Assembly (NCBI GenBank): GCA_964425755.1
Contig: CAYRNY010000001.1
Coordinates: forward strand, 248,001 to 312,000
Length of the DNA: 64,000 nt
Origin: CAYRNY01 sp964425755
Lineage (GTDB): Bacteria; Chloroflexota; Anaerolineae; Aggregatilineales; Aggregatilineaceae
Direction: 5' to 3'
Part shown: positions 33,253-42,547 of the stretch, piece by piece
How the letters are laid out: each line of letters starts with the position of its first letter
How positions within the stretch are numbered: the stretch's first letter is position 1
The notes under the pieces: model-generated
What the model was told of the DNA's origin: nothing
Seen by the model: the letters and a program-made list of their open reading frames with translations, nothing else
Databases searched by the model: none
Position numbers and translations under genes: made by a program

Positions 33253-34746
33253 TTACTGCTTGGGAGCCTGTTCGATCAGCAGGAACGCAGGCCGCAGCGG
33301 GTTCGCGCCGCCGCGCAGCAGCGCATATGCCGCACGCGGATCGCGCGCATCGATCAGCGGTTGGTTCGAATAGTTCAGGTTCCACAGGAACATCGGCCCC
33401 ACGTAGGGCAGTTCCTGGGCGATCTCAAACGCCTGGATGATGTAGTGCGCCTGCGTTTCCTGGTCGATCCAGTTCAGATACGGCGGGTCCTCCGGCGGAA
33501 GTGCGGGGTCCCCTTCGCTGGTTGTGAAGCCTTCATACGTGCCCCACCCGAACTCGGTCGCCCATAGCTGGCGGCTCGCGTCGTTGTTCTGCACCATGAT
33601 CGCGCGGTAGTCTTCCAGCGTATCGAGGAAGAACCACGACGGGTGGTTGTTGTAACCCGGCTCGCCACAGTCCGCCTCGCCACACCAGCGGGCATCCGGC
33701 GGATTTGCCGCGCCGTAGGGATGCACGCCGATCGCGATGTTCTGGTAGGCTGGATTCGCCAGCCCTGCCGCGTACATCTGGCGCAGGAACTCGCGATCAT
33801 CAATCGCGTTGACGCCATCGCTAAAGCCCGTCGGGGCGAGGCCCGCCGTGACGACCGTCACGCTCTGGCCGCCTTCACCCGCGCGCACACCGCGATACCC
33901 CGCGTCAAACAGCGCCATGTACTGCGCGCCGCCCAGCGTTGAACCGTTCCACTCGCGGCGCAGGTTCGGCTCGTTCCAGATCTCGACCGCGTCGAAGTAC
34001 GAGTTGCCGTACAGGTCCACGCGCACCATGTTCATCATGCGCGTGATGAAACTGGCGAGGTCCTCCGGGTTGACCGGCGGCCCGGCCTCATCCGTGCCCG
34101 CGCGCGCCCAGCCCGGCGCTTTGGCGACGCTGATCAGCACCTTGAATTCCTGCTGCTTGGCACGCTGGACAAACTGCAAATAGTTGTTCAACTCCGCGCT
34201 GAACTGGCCCGGCTGCGGTTCAAGAATGTCCCAGGAGAACTGGAATTTGACCCAGCCAATCCCCAGCCGTTTTGCCAGCCAGAGCATGGTATCCTGGTCT
34301 TCGAGCGTCAGGTTCGGGTTGATCTGGATGCCCATCACGTCCGCGCGCAGCGTCGGCAGCGGCGTCGGGGAGACTGACGGCGTCGGCGTTGGGCCAGCCG
34401 GGGCGCTCGCGGTGGGCGGCAGCGGCGTGGTCGCGGCAGGATCGCGCGTCGGTGGCTGCGTGGCCCCCGGCGGCGCGGTGATCAAGGGGCCGAACTGCGG
34501 CATCGCGGTCGCCTGGGCCGGCTGAAGCCCCCCCGCGCCGGGATCGCCGGACGGCGGCGCGGCGTCGGGCACGAACCCGGGGCCGGACTCCGGCGCTTTC
34601 GCCGCGCGCGCGGTGAGTGACCGCGTCACGGCCACCAGGCTGCCCGCCAGCACCAGGACCAGGACGAGCACCACCACCACGCTCATAGTCCGGCGCGGGC
34701 GTGCGGTGATTCGGCGTGCGGGAGCACGCGAGAACAAGGCAAACAT
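33253..34746 (-). CDS. Membrane-anchored glycosidase-like protein (clan GH-A TIM barrel)
   Basis: 497 residues. The N-terminal signal anchor (about 20-45) is followed by a Pro/Thr/Ala linker (50-130) and a catalytic-looking barrel. VEIWNEPNLRREW near residue 255 carries the acid/base Glu after Asn, and LWATEFGWGTYEG near 395 the nucleophile Glu, as in GH5/GH39-type enzymes. It begins DVMGIQINPNLTLEDQDTMLWLAKRLGIGWVKFQFSW (core GIGWVKFQFSWD), a standard first-strand layout. Outer-face polysaccharide hydrolysis is likely; substrate unknown. AGAGGAA lies before ATG 34746. Confidence 0.82.
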   Translation of the reverse strand: MFALFSRAPARRITARPRRTMSVVVVLVLVLVLAGSLVAVTRSLTARAAKAPESGPGFVPDAAPPSGDPGAGGLQPAQATAMPQFGPLITAPPGATQPPTRDPAATTPLPPTASAPAGPTPTPSVSPTPLPTLRADVMGIQINPNLTLEDQDTMLWLAKRLGIGWVKFQFSWDILEPQPGQFSAELNNYLQFVQRAKQQEFKVLISVAKAPGWARAGTDEAGPPVNPEDLASFITRMMNMVRVDLYGNSYFDAVEIWNEPNLRREWNGSTLGGAQYMALFDAGYRGVRAGEGGQSVTVVTAGLAPTGFSDGVNAIDDREFLRQMYAAGLANPAYQNIAIGVHPYGAANPPDARWCGEADCGEPGYNNHPSWFFLDTLEDYRAIMVQNNDASRQLWATEFGWGTYEGFTTSEGDPALPPEDPPYLNWIDQETQAHYIIQAFEIAQELPYVGPMFLWNLNYSNQPLIDARDPRAAYALLRGGANPLRPAFLLIEQAPKQ

Positions 34747-35005
34747 AGGCGGATTTCCTCTTGTGCTGCTAGACGGTATATGACGTTATGCTGCTGCACA
34801 CCTCACGACACATGACGGGCACCGGCGGCATGTTGTTCCCTGAACACCCCGGCGCGCGGGCCGGGCGTGCTGCCTGCCGGATGAGTGTTACGCCTATTGA
34901 GTATATGCGATCTGGGGGCGTGCCGGCGCGACGCGGCCCCTGCTGCTGCCCTACGGACAGCCTGCCACGCCTGCGGTAACCACCGCCGTGCAAGGAGACT
35001 ATAAA

Positions 35006-36979
35006 TTAAGCGTGGTGGATCGGCAAAAAAACGCGGAACGTGCTGCCCGCCCCCGGCGTGCTCTCGACCGTGACCCGGCCACCGTGACGCTCGATGATGC
35101 GCTGCGCGATCGCCAGGCCCAGCCCGGCCCCGCGTTTGGCGCGGGCTTTGTCGGCGCGGTAGAAACGCTCGAAGATGCGCGGCAGGTCGGTTTCGGCGAT
35201 GCCGCTGCCGCTGTCGCGCACGGTGAGGACGGCAAAGCCGGGCGGCTCGCTGTTTTCGAGCGCGACCGACAGCGCGATCGTGCCGCCCGGCGGCGTGTGC
35301 TGCACCGCGTTGCGGATGATCTCGCGCAGGCCACGCCGCAGATAGTCACGGTCCGCGTGCAGTTCGGGCAGCGCGCCGGGCATCTCCAGCGTGACGTCGA
35401 GGCCGGCCTTCTCGCCCATCGACTGCGCCGCTTCGTGCAGCGACCGCATCAACATCGCCAGGTCGAGCGGCGCGAAGCGGAACGCGACCCCGCCGTCGAG
35501 TTGCGACATCGTCAGCAGGCCCGCGACCAGTTCTTCCAGGTAATGCACCTGCTCCCGGATCCGGTCGAGCAAAGTCGTCAGGCGTGACTCGTCCGGCGCG
35601 CGTTGCATCACGTAGACAGTGTTTTTGATCACGGAGAGCGGGCTGGCGAACTCGTGTGATATATCGCGGATGAAGTCGGAGAGGATCGCGCTGCGCTCGC
35701 GTTCCACCCGCAGTTGCAGCGCCTGCTGTTCGGCGCGCTTGCGATCGGTGATCTCGGTCACGCCGCCGATCACGCGGATCACGCGCCCGGTGTCCGGGTC
35801 GCGCTGCGGGCGGGCCGAAGCACGCACCCAGTGCACCGTCCCCGACCGCGCGACAAGGCGGTATTCGCTGGCATCCGCCTGCCCGGCGCGCAGCTTGGCG
35901 AGCGATTTCTCGAACACCGGCAGGTCATCGGGATGCACCATGTTGCGCCAGCCCTGGATATCGCGCACGTCATCGGACGCATACCCGGTGATCGTGGCGA
36001 GCGCGTCCGTGACCCACTCCAGCTCGAACGCGCCCGCTTCGGTGACGCGAAACGCAAACGCGAAATCCGTCACCACGTCTGAGATCATGCGGTAGCGGGC
36101 TTCGCTCACCCGCAACGCCTTTTGCACGCCCTCACGCTCGGTAATGTCGTGGATCACGGTCACGACGTGCGTCACGCGGCCCTCGCTGGTGATCGGGATT
36201 TTGCGCACCTCGTTAATGAGCACCATCTGCCCGACTGCGAAATGCTCGACATCGACCACCGTCTCGCCGCGCTCAAACACCTGCTGAAACTGGCCCACGA
36301 GCGTGTTCGGCAGGAAGGGGAACACCTCGAACGGCACGCGCCCGATCGGGTTCGTCTCCAGCCCGAAATCCTGCGCAAAACGCATAAAGGCGGCGTTGCA
36401 CAGCCGGATGCGCAGATCGGCATCGACCACGTACACGATATCGTCGAGCGCGTCTAGCGTCGTGCGAAGTTGATTCTCTGATTGCCGCAATGCCTGTTCG
36501 GCGCGCATGCGTTCAGCGATCTCGCGCTCAAGGCTGGCTTTGGCGGCGTGCAGTTCGGCGGCCTGCTCACGATACTGCTGTTCCAGCGCGTCGTGTGTGC
36601 GTTGGGAGTCGCCGCCCGCCTGGTCGCTCTGCGCGAGGTCCGCCGCGTGTTCCTCGACCGGTTGCGCCAGTTGCCCGCGTGATGCCGCCATCGCGCGGCG
36701 CAGCGCCAGCACGCCGCCCGCGATCAACGCCGCGACTCCCACCAGCAGCACTTCGACCCCCAACACCACCGCGCCCGGTTCGACTGCCCGGCTCGCCACC
36801 GCGTACGACGCCAGCACCGCGCGCGCGATCAGCAGCCCGATGATGCCTTGCAGCGCCAGCAGCAGGCGCGGCGCGATCATGCCCTGCACGCGGAGTCCAA
36901 CCCCCGCCGCAGCCAGCAGCAGCGCTAACGATACCAGCACAACGACGATCAACAACGTGTACACAACCTTCGACTCCAT
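35006..36979 (-). CDS. PAS-domain sensor histidine kinase
   Basis: 657 residues from ATG 36979. Three to four membrane helices (5-95), a coiled linker (100-165), PAS 1 (about 170-285), PAS 2 with PAC (about 300-420, ends IGGVTEITDRKRAEQ), HisKA with FIRDISHEFASPLSVIKN (phosphoacceptor His) and HATPase_c with REIIRNAVQHT, DSGSGI and GAGLGLAIAQ. All kinase motifs are intact. No receiver gene adjacent, so an orphan kinase. The start has no clear ribosome site; TTG 36991 is an alternative. It diverges from the aldo/keto reductase gene across a repeat-bearing control region. Confidence 0.92.
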   Translation of the reverse strand: MESKVVYTLLIVVVLVSLALLLAAAGVGLRVQGMIAPRLLLALQGIIGLLIARAVLASYAVASRAVEPGAVVLGVEVLLVGVAALIAGGVLALRRAMAASRGQLAQPVEEHAADLAQSDQAGGDSQRTHDALEQQYREQAAELHAAKASLEREIAERMRAEQALRQSENQLRTTLDALDDIVYVVDADLRIRLCNAAFMRFAQDFGLETNPIGRVPFEVFPFLPNTLVGQFQQVFERGETVVDVEHFAVGQMVLINEVRKIPITSEGRVTHVVTVIHDITEREGVQKALRVSEARYRMISDVVTDFAFAFRVTEAGAFELEWVTDALATITGYASDDVRDIQGWRNMVHPDDLPVFEKSLAKLRAGQADASEYRLVARSGTVHWVRASARPQRDPDTGRVIRVIGGVTEITDRKRAEQQALQLRVERERSAILSDFIRDISHEFASPLSVIKNTVYVMQRAPDESRLTTLLDRIREQVHYLEELVAGLLTMSQLDGGVAFRFAPLDLAMLMRSLHEAAQSMGEKAGLDVTLEMPGALPELHADRDYLRRGLREIIRNAVQHTPPGGTIALSVALENSEPPGFAVLTVRDSGSGIAETDLPRIFERFYRADKARAKRGAGLGLAIAQRIIERHGGRVTVESTPGAGSTFRVFLPIHHA

Positions 36980-37303
36980 CCAAACCGGCAAATAGCCAAC
37001 AGTTTTCTCAACAACGATTCCGCAAACTACACGCTATGCTTCGTTAATACACATGACAAAGCACGATCTTCATGTAGTCTGAATTAATTCTAGACCACGA
37101 AAGACGCTAAACGATAAAGGACGAATTAATTTCATGTAAGAACTTGCAAATGTCACACACGGCGCGGCGTTTTCCTGCGCGCGCGTTTCGGATTATCCTG
37201 GTCTAGACGATTGGAAGACCGGCGGACAGCGTGCAGTCCAGCATGCCGCACGGCCTGCCGGTCACAGCAGATGGATAACCGCTTATCGAAAGGAGCCGCA
37301 AAG
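36980..37303. promoter_or_regulatory. AT-rich divergent control region with paired repeats
   Basis: Separates the PAS kinase (minus) and aldo/keto reductase (plus). GAATTAATT occurs at 37081-37089 and 37123-37131. TTCATGTA occurs at 37069-37076 and 37131-37138, so each GAATTAATT copy is flanked by TTCATGTA on the outer side. The first copy sits in a near-palindrome GTCT-GAATTAATTC-T-AGAC (37077-37095). This looks like a regulator-binding array. No gene seen. Confidence 0.4.
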
Positions 37304-38284
37304 ATGGATTACCGCCGCTTGGGACGTACCGGGTTGCGCGTCAGCGAATTATGCCTGGGCACGATGACCTTTCGCTGGACCAGCAGCGAAGCGCAGGCCC
37401 TGCGCGTGCTGGATCGCGCGTGGGATGCGGGCATCACCTTTATCGACACCGCCGACGTCTACAGCTTCTGGGCACCGGGCAATCCCGGTGGGGTCGCGGA
37501 ACGGATCATCGGGAAATGGCTGCAGAACAAGCCGCGCGACCAGATCGTGATCGCCACGAAAGTACGCGGGCGCATGGGCGACGGTCCGAACGACCAGGGC
37601 CTCAGCCGCCACCACATCCTGCACGCGGTCGAAGCCAGCCTGCGCCGCCTGGATGTGGACTACATCGACCTGTACCAGACACACTTCCCCGACTGGGACA
37701 CGCCGTTGGAGGAAACGCTGCGCGCCCTGGACGACCTGGTAACGGCGGGCAAGGTGCGCTACATCGGAGCCAGCAATCACGCCGCGTGGCTGCTGACCAA
37801 AACGCTGTGGATCAGCGACAAGCACGGTTATGCACGCTACGAAACGATCCAGCCGCACTATAATTTGCTGCACCGCGCCGAAGTCGAGCCGGACCTGGCC
37901 GCGCTGTGCATCGACCAGGGGTTGGGCGTGCTGCCGTACAGCCCGCTGGCAGGCGGCTTCCTGACCGGCAAGTACACCCGCGAGCACACGCCGCCGGACT
38001 CGCGCGGCGCGGGGGACGACCGCATGGCACGCTACCGCAACGAGCAGACCTTCCGCGTGCTGGACGCACTGCGCGAGATGGGCGCGGCACGCGGCAAGAC
38101 GGTCACGCAGATGGCATTGGGCTGGCTGCTGACGCAGCCGTTCGTCACCGCGCCGATCATCGGGGCCAACAGCGTCGAGCAGCTTGAGGAGTCATTGGGC
38201 GCGGTGGGGCTGCGCCTGAGCGAAGAGGAAATGCAGCAGCTTGACGACCTCACCATGACGGATCGTAACTGGTTCCGGCGCTAA
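37304..38284 (+). CDS. Aldo/keto reductase
   Basis: 326 residues, NADPH-dependent carbonyl reductase of the YajO/Tas-like group. The catalytic tetrad is visible: Asp48 in FIDTADVY, Tyr53, Lys in IATKVRGRMG and His in LYQTHFPDWD. The NADP site near the C-terminus reads PIIGANSVEQLEESLGAV. AAGGAG sits about nine bases before ATG 37304; ATG 37271 is in frame but less well placed. Substrate unknown. Single gene, divergent from the PAS kinase. Confidence 0.95.
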   Translation: MDYRRLGRTGLRVSELCLGTMTFRWTSSEAQALRVLDRAWDAGITFIDTADVYSFWAPGNPGGVAERIIGKWLQNKPRDQIVIATKVRGRMGDGPNDQGLSRHHILHAVEASLRRLDVDYIDLYQTHFPDWDTPLEETLRALDDLVTAGKVRYIGASNHAAWLLTKTLWISDKHGYARYETIQPHYNLLHRAEVEPDLAALCIDQGLGVLPYSPLAGGFLTGKYTREHTPPDSRGAGDDRMARYRNEQTFRVLDALREMGAARGKTVTQMALGWLLTQPFVTAPIIGANSVEQLEESLGAVGLRLSEEEMQQLDDLTMTDRNWFRR

Positions 38285-38323
38285 GTTGCTGCGGGCGAGG
38301 GAGCACCCCGCGACGGCGATCCC

Positions 38324-39316
38324 TTACGAGCCGCCCAGAGCGATCGGGGGATCGCCGAGCTCGTTGTACATCTGGATGAAATGGTCCGGCCCGCCTTCGA
38401 TCGCCTCGCGCAGGCCGGCATCGCCGCGCGCGGCGGCGATCGCGCGTGCCGCGAAATAGCCCACCACGTCCAGGCTGGTCTGGCGCGGCTCGTGGGTCTC
38501 CCAGGCGCGGGGCCATTCCTCGAACCCTTCTTCGGACGCACGCCGCTTGTCGGTGCTGGTCAGCAGTTGGTTACAGCGCGTGATGTACTCCGGCAGGTCG
38601 CCGGGGCCGATCTGCAGCACCGCGTCGTAGAACGCCAGGTCGTGCCGGTAGCTGAGGTACCACGCGATCCCCCGGCTGATCAGCCCGTGCTTGACGCGGT
38701 CGAGACCCCGGTCGCGGTTGCGCCCGATCGCGTCGGCATAGGCGTTATAGGCCAGCAGGAAGCCCTCGTGATTAAAGAACCCGTGGCGGATCATGTTCAG
38801 CAGCAGCTCGCGCGAGAATTCGCCGATCAACTGCTCGACGTGCGGGCGCGCATGTGCCAGGTTCACCACCATGCCATAAAACGCGTCGCCCTCGGAGTCA
38901 TTGAACGCGCGCACGTAGCCAAAGCCCGGGCAGCCGACCACCGTCAGGGCCAGCGTAAGCTGGATATCGGGCGCGCTATCGATCGGGAACAGCTCCGCGA
39001 CCTCGTGCAGCGCGACCAGCCCCGGCTGCGTGTCGCGCAGGTCGCGCAACAGGTCCTCGAATTCGCTGCGGTGGTCGTAGCAGTGCGCCAGCGCATAGGG
39101 ATCGGCTTCGGTGGGCGTTTCGTCGTGTTCGAAATAGTAGACCAGTTCGTCGGTCAGGGTCGCGCTGGTACCCACCATGTGCTGGGTTGCCAGCTCAACG
39201 AGCTGCGCGCCGGACGAGTTACGCAAATCGGCTGCACGGTCGCGCGCTTGCTCGGCGCTGCGCATTCCCAGCGGCAAGCGGGCGGCGCTGTCGTCTAGCG
39301 TGTAGTGAATTTTCAT
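38324..39316 (-). CDS. Unrecognised soluble protein, possibly peptidase-like
   Basis: 330 residues from ATG 39316 (MKIHYTLDDSAARL); AAGGA lies about twelve bases upstream. An in-frame ORF runs on to 39730 but overlaps the start of the divergent transporter. No signal peptide or membrane helix. Segment FSRELLLNMIRHGFFNHEGFLLAYNAYADAIG has His and Glu residues in a helix, loosely recalling gluzincin-like predicted peptidases, but there is no HExxH. RTSLDVVGYFAARAIA is another helix. I cannot assign a family. The 141 bp to the transporter gene carries a TATACT -10 at 39384-39389 on the plus strand. Confidence 0.65.
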   Translation of the reverse strand: MKIHYTLDDSAARLPLGMRSAEQARDRAADLRNSSGAQLVELATQHMVGTSATLTDELVYYFEHDETPTEADPYALAHCYDHRSEFEDLLRDLRDTQPGLVALHEVAELFPIDSAPDIQLTLALTVVGCPGFGYVRAFNDSEGDAFYGMVVNLAHARPHVEQLIGEFSRELLLNMIRHGFFNHEGFLLAYNAYADAIGRNRDRGLDRVKHGLISRGIAWYLSYRHDLAFYDAVLQIGPGDLPEYITRCNQLLTSTDKRRASEEGFEEWPRAWETHEPRQTSLDVVGYFAARAIAAARGDAGLREAIEGGPDHFIQMYNELGDPPIALGGS

Positions 39317-39457
39317 GCGGCGGATAATCCTTCTTGGGCATGTTGTCCAGATTGCGCAGCGCACGATTGTAGCCGAGATACGGTATACTTTGCCAGAGAT
39401 AATTGATGAATCTTTCCGGGTTTCTCGAACCGCGCAACAAACGAAGGTAAATCCGCT

Positions 39458-40939
39458 ATGCCAGCCGCCCACCCGTCTGTACCATCCCCCGCCGGCAGCG
39501 CCGGGGACCCGCGCAAATGGTGGATTCTGCTCAGCGTCTCGATGGGCGTGTTCCTCTCCACCATCGACGGCAGCATCGTCAACGTGGCGCTGCCCACGCT
39601 CGAAAACGCGCTCGACACCGACTTCAAGACCGTGCAGTGGGTTGCGGTGGCTTACCTGCTGGTCGTGACCGCGCTCGTGCTGAGCGTGGGGCGGCTGGCC
39701 GACATGATCGGCAAGAAACGCATCTACCAATCCGGCATGGCGATCTTCACGCTCGGCTCGCTGTTGTGCGGGATCGCGCCGTCGGTCGGCTTCCTGATCG
39801 GCTTCCGCGTGGTGCAGGGGATCGGCGCGGTGGCGATGCAGGCGCTGGGCATCGCGATCGTGACCGAAGCGTTCCCGGCCTCAGAACGCGGGCGCGCGCT
39901 CGGCATCATCGGCACGGTGGTGTCGGTGGGCATCAGCCTGGGGCCGACGCTGGGCGGCGTGCTGATCGACATGGTGAGCTGGCACGCGATCTTCCTGGTC
40001 AACCTGCCGGTGGGCGCGGTCGGGCTGATCCTGGTGCAGCGCTTCGTCCCGGACTGGCGACCGCCCGGCGGCCAGCGCTTCGACCCCTACGGCGCACTGA
40101 TCGTGCTGCTCACGCTGGTGTCGCTGGCGCTGGGGCTGACCTTCGCGCCGGAGACCGGCTGGGACGACCCGCGCATCGTGGCGCTGCTGCTCGGTGCGGT
40201 GGCCGGCTTCGTGGTGTTGCTGTTGGTCGAGCAGCGGGTGCGCCAGCCGATGATCGACCTGAGCCTGTTCAAAGACACGCTGTTCAGCATCAGCCTGCTG
40301 ACCGGGTTCATGGTCTTCATCGTGATCGCGGGGCTGTTCGTGCTGACGTTTTACCTGGACTACGTGAAGGGCTACACCCCGCGCCAGTACGGCCTGTTCC
40401 TGACCGCCGTGCCCGCCGCCCTGGGGCTGACCGCGCCGGTCGCCGGGGCGCTCTCCGACCGCTACGGGTCGCGCGGCATCTCGCTGCTGGGGCTGATCGT
40501 GATCGTGGGCGCGTGCCTGTCGATCGCCACGCTCAAAGAGAACACGTCCACCACCGGCTATATCGTGCGCCTGCTGCCGTTGGGGTTTGGCGCGGGGTTG
40601 TTCCAGTCGCCCAACAACAGCGCGATCATGGGCGCGGCCCCGCGCGAACGGCTGGGCGTGGCCTCAGGGCTGCTGGCACTCTCGCGCACGCTGGGCCAAA
40701 CGACCGGCATCCCGCTGATGGGCGCGATCTTCGCCAGCCGCGTGTTCAGCGTCGCGCAGCTACCTGAGGGGTCGGACGTGGTCGACGCGCCAAACGCGGC
40801 GATCGTCGCGGGTGTGGAAACCGCGTTCCTGGCGGCAGCGGGCCTGATCGCGCTCGGCGTGCTGCTGGCCGGGTACGCCTTCGTAACCGATCGCCAGCGT
40901 CGCCACGCCGCACACACGGAATCCGTGGCGCTGGACTGA
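39458..40939 (+). CDS. DHA2-type major facilitator superfamily transporter (EmrB/QacA-like)
   Basis: 493 residues, about 14 membrane helices, drug/proton antiporter class. LSTIDGSIVNVALPTLENAL (the DxxxVNVALP motif of helix 1), GRLADMIGKKRIYQSGM (loop 2-3 motif A), VVQGIGAVAMQALGIAIV (motif B), and GIIGTVVSVGISLGPTLGGVLID (motif C, antiporter signature) are all seen. The export substrate is unknown. GAAGGT before ATG 39458. A terminator-like hairpin follows at 40968. Confidence 0.95.
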   Translation: MPAAHPSVPSPAGSAGDPRKWWILLSVSMGVFLSTIDGSIVNVALPTLENALDTDFKTVQWVAVAYLLVVTALVLSVGRLADMIGKKRIYQSGMAIFTLGSLLCGIAPSVGFLIGFRVVQGIGAVAMQALGIAIVTEAFPASERGRALGIIGTVVSVGISLGPTLGGVLIDMVSWHAIFLVNLPVGAVGLILVQRFVPDWRPPGGQRFDPYGALIVLLTLVSLALGLTFAPETGWDDPRIVALLLGAVAGFVVLLLVEQRVRQPMIDLSLFKDTLFSISLLTGFMVFIVIAGLFVLTFYLDYVKGYTPRQYGLFLTAVPAALGLTAPVAGALSDRYGSRGISLLGLIVIVGACLSIATLKENTSTTGYIVRLLPLGFGAGLFQSPNNSAIMGAAPRERLGVASGLLALSRTLGQTTGIPLMGAIFASRVFSVAQLPEGSDVVDAPNAAIVAGVETAFLAAAGLIALGVLLAGYAFVTDRQRRHAAHTESVALD

Positions 40940-40967
40940 CCAGCCATACCTCCGGTAACATCCCCGC

Positions 40968-41003
40968 CCCGGCCTGTCCATCCGCACAGACCGGGTGTTT
41001 TCT
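40968..41003 (+). terminator. Terminator of the transporter gene
   Basis: CCCGG-C-CTGT (40968-40977) pairs with ACAG-A-CCGGG (40986-40995), one mismatch, then TGTTTTCT. Confidence 0.6.
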
Positions 41004-41104
41004 GTAGGGCCGTATGCGCGTCCCTAGCTAGAGAGGCCCGCGGTTGCCAGGCGGACATCTCGGGACTGGTTAGCGGGACTGGTATCGTTTTTCTTTACCC
41101 TTTC

Positions 41105-41133
41105 TTGACAACTTTTTTCGCACTGTATTAAGA
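41105..41133 (+). promoter_or_regulatory. Candidate promoter with consensus -35
   Basis: Perfect TTGACA (41105-41110), 17 bases, TTAAGA (41128-41133). A second -10-like TATACT lies at 41142-41147. The AT-rich stretch 41097-41160 stands out. The leader to ATG 41329 is about 190 bases, with a small stem GACATC/GATGTC near 41159-41176. The rest of 40940-41328 shows no gene. Confidence 0.5.
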
Positions 41134-41328
41134 CAATCAAGTATACTGGTAGCATAGAGACATCAAAAACGATGTCCCTGACGGGTCAGAACCTGTAACA
41201 AAGCCCCCACTACCATACCACCCTGATCCGCTTCAACGCCGCCTCACATCGCTCCACGTCGCCATCCGGGGGCATTCTCGTTGGACATCAACAACTTTCA
41301 GAACAGGCGTTTATGGAGCAAATACATC

Positions 41329-42375
41329 ATGAAGATCTCTCGTTTCATCTCACTCCTCGTGTTGGTGGTGGCGCTGGCAGGGATGCAGAACATTGTCTTT
41401 GCCCAGGCTGACACGATGTGCCCGCTGATCGATGTGTATGAACAAGCTTTCCCGTATGATGGTGGCGAGGACGGCGGGGGCCTGTGGCAAGGCTACCTCG
41501 CCGCCGGCAGCGTCGTCCAGTACGCCATCGACTACGAAGGCACGGGCGGTTATGCCGCCATCGAAGTGTGGTCCGGCATTGTAGCGCCCTGGTCCGGCGG
41601 GCCGCCGGACGTGTACAGCGAGTACGGCGCGGCACCCATCAGCGGTTCATTCACGATCGCGACCGGGGGCAACTACACGATCGACGCCTACGCCGGGAGC
41701 GAAACGCTCCAGGGCGAGAATGTGAGCGTGCTGGTTGAAGCGACCTGCCAGCAGCAGCCCACCTGCGAAGTGCTCGGCACGGTGTCCGGACCCCCTGGCG
41801 AGGGCAGCACGCTGGTGACGATCGAGGCCGACACCCTGGTGACCATCACCGCCGAGATAACGAACCCTGAATGCCCGGTCGTCGGGAATCTGCACGCGGA
41901 AAGTTGCGCCGGGCCGCTGGTCGCGCAGGCATCGGGCATGGGCAGCGCGCTGATCTCGTTGAACATCGCGGATGCCGGCACGTATGCATTGTGCATCGGC
42001 GCGTTACCCGACTGGGCGGGTGAATCCTGCTGGGAGGAAACCGTCACGCTGACCGCCTATAGCGATTGCGATCTGCTGCCGTCGGCATCGAACGGCCCGG
42101 TAGGCTGCCAGGCGTTGATGCGCATCCCCGAAACGGCAGTGGGTGGAGCGTTTGTAGCCGACGCGGAGACGTATTGGAAACCCGGCGAACAGGTCGTACC
42201 GGAAATCGTGCTCCCCGCCGGCACGACCGCGTGGGTGCTCGGCATGGACGAAACCGGCGAGTACTACAAGATCATCTGGGTCTGCGACTACCTGTGGGTC
42301 CCGGCGGAGACACTCGGCCCGAATTACGATGGCGTGTGGCATGGCAAACCGCTGCCCACCGACACGGTTAACTGA
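41329..42375 (+). CDS. Secreted Cys-rich protein of unknown function
   Basis: 348 residues from ATG 41329 (MKISRF), with GGAG ten bases upstream. Signal peptide 1-26 (ends VFA-Q). The mature part has about a dozen Cys, likely disulphides (TCEVLG, NPECPVV, ESCAGPL, ESCWEE, SDCDLL, GCQALM, VCDYLW). It appears to be two beta-rich domains with an SH3-like end (RIPETAVGG...YYKIIWVCDYLWVPAETLG pattern). It has its own promoter and terminator. No family recognised. Confidence 0.65.
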   Translation: MKISRFISLLVLVVALAGMQNIVFAQADTMCPLIDVYEQAFPYDGGEDGGGLWQGYLAAGSVVQYAIDYEGTGGYAAIEVWSGIVAPWSGGPPDVYSEYGAAPISGSFTIATGGNYTIDAYAGSETLQGENVSVLVEATCQQQPTCEVLGTVSGPPGEGSTLVTIEADTLVTITAEITNPECPVVGNLHAESCAGPLVAQASGMGSALISLNIADAGTYALCIGALPDWAGESCWEETVTLTAYSDCDLLPSASNGPVGCQALMRIPETAVGGAFVADAETYWKPGEQVVPEIVLPAGTTAWVLGMDETGEYYKIIWVCDYLWVPAETLGPNYDGVWHGKPLPTDTVN

Positions 42376-42408
42376 CCCTCGCGAGCGCCCAACACCATAA
42401 CGCACCCC

Positions 42409-42438
42409 TGCCCCGGCCCCTGAACGCCGGGGCATTTT
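42409..42438 (+). terminator. Rho-independent terminator
   Basis: TGCCCCGGC (42409-42417) pairs with GCCGGGGCA (42426-42434), eight-base loop, then TTTTG. Ends the secreted Cys-rich gene. Confidence 0.82.
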
Positions 42439-42473
42439 GAGTCAATATTTATGATTTTTATACTCCGCTTAAT

Positions 42474-42497
42474 CACTCTCATTCTATAATGAGTGTG
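42474..42497. promoter_or_regulatory. Near-perfect palindrome overlapping a TATAAT -10
   Basis: CACTCTCATT-CTAT-AATGAGTGTG, nine of ten positions symmetric. The consensus -10 TATAAT (42485-42490) lies inside it, 58 bases before ATG 42548, with no clear -35 at 17 bases. The layout fits a repressor operator or an activator-dependent promoter. Confidence 0.5.
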
Positions 42498-42547
42498 ATG
42501 GCTTAATGCGCCATCATCTCGATCATCAAGTTGTTGGGAGGCAGAAA

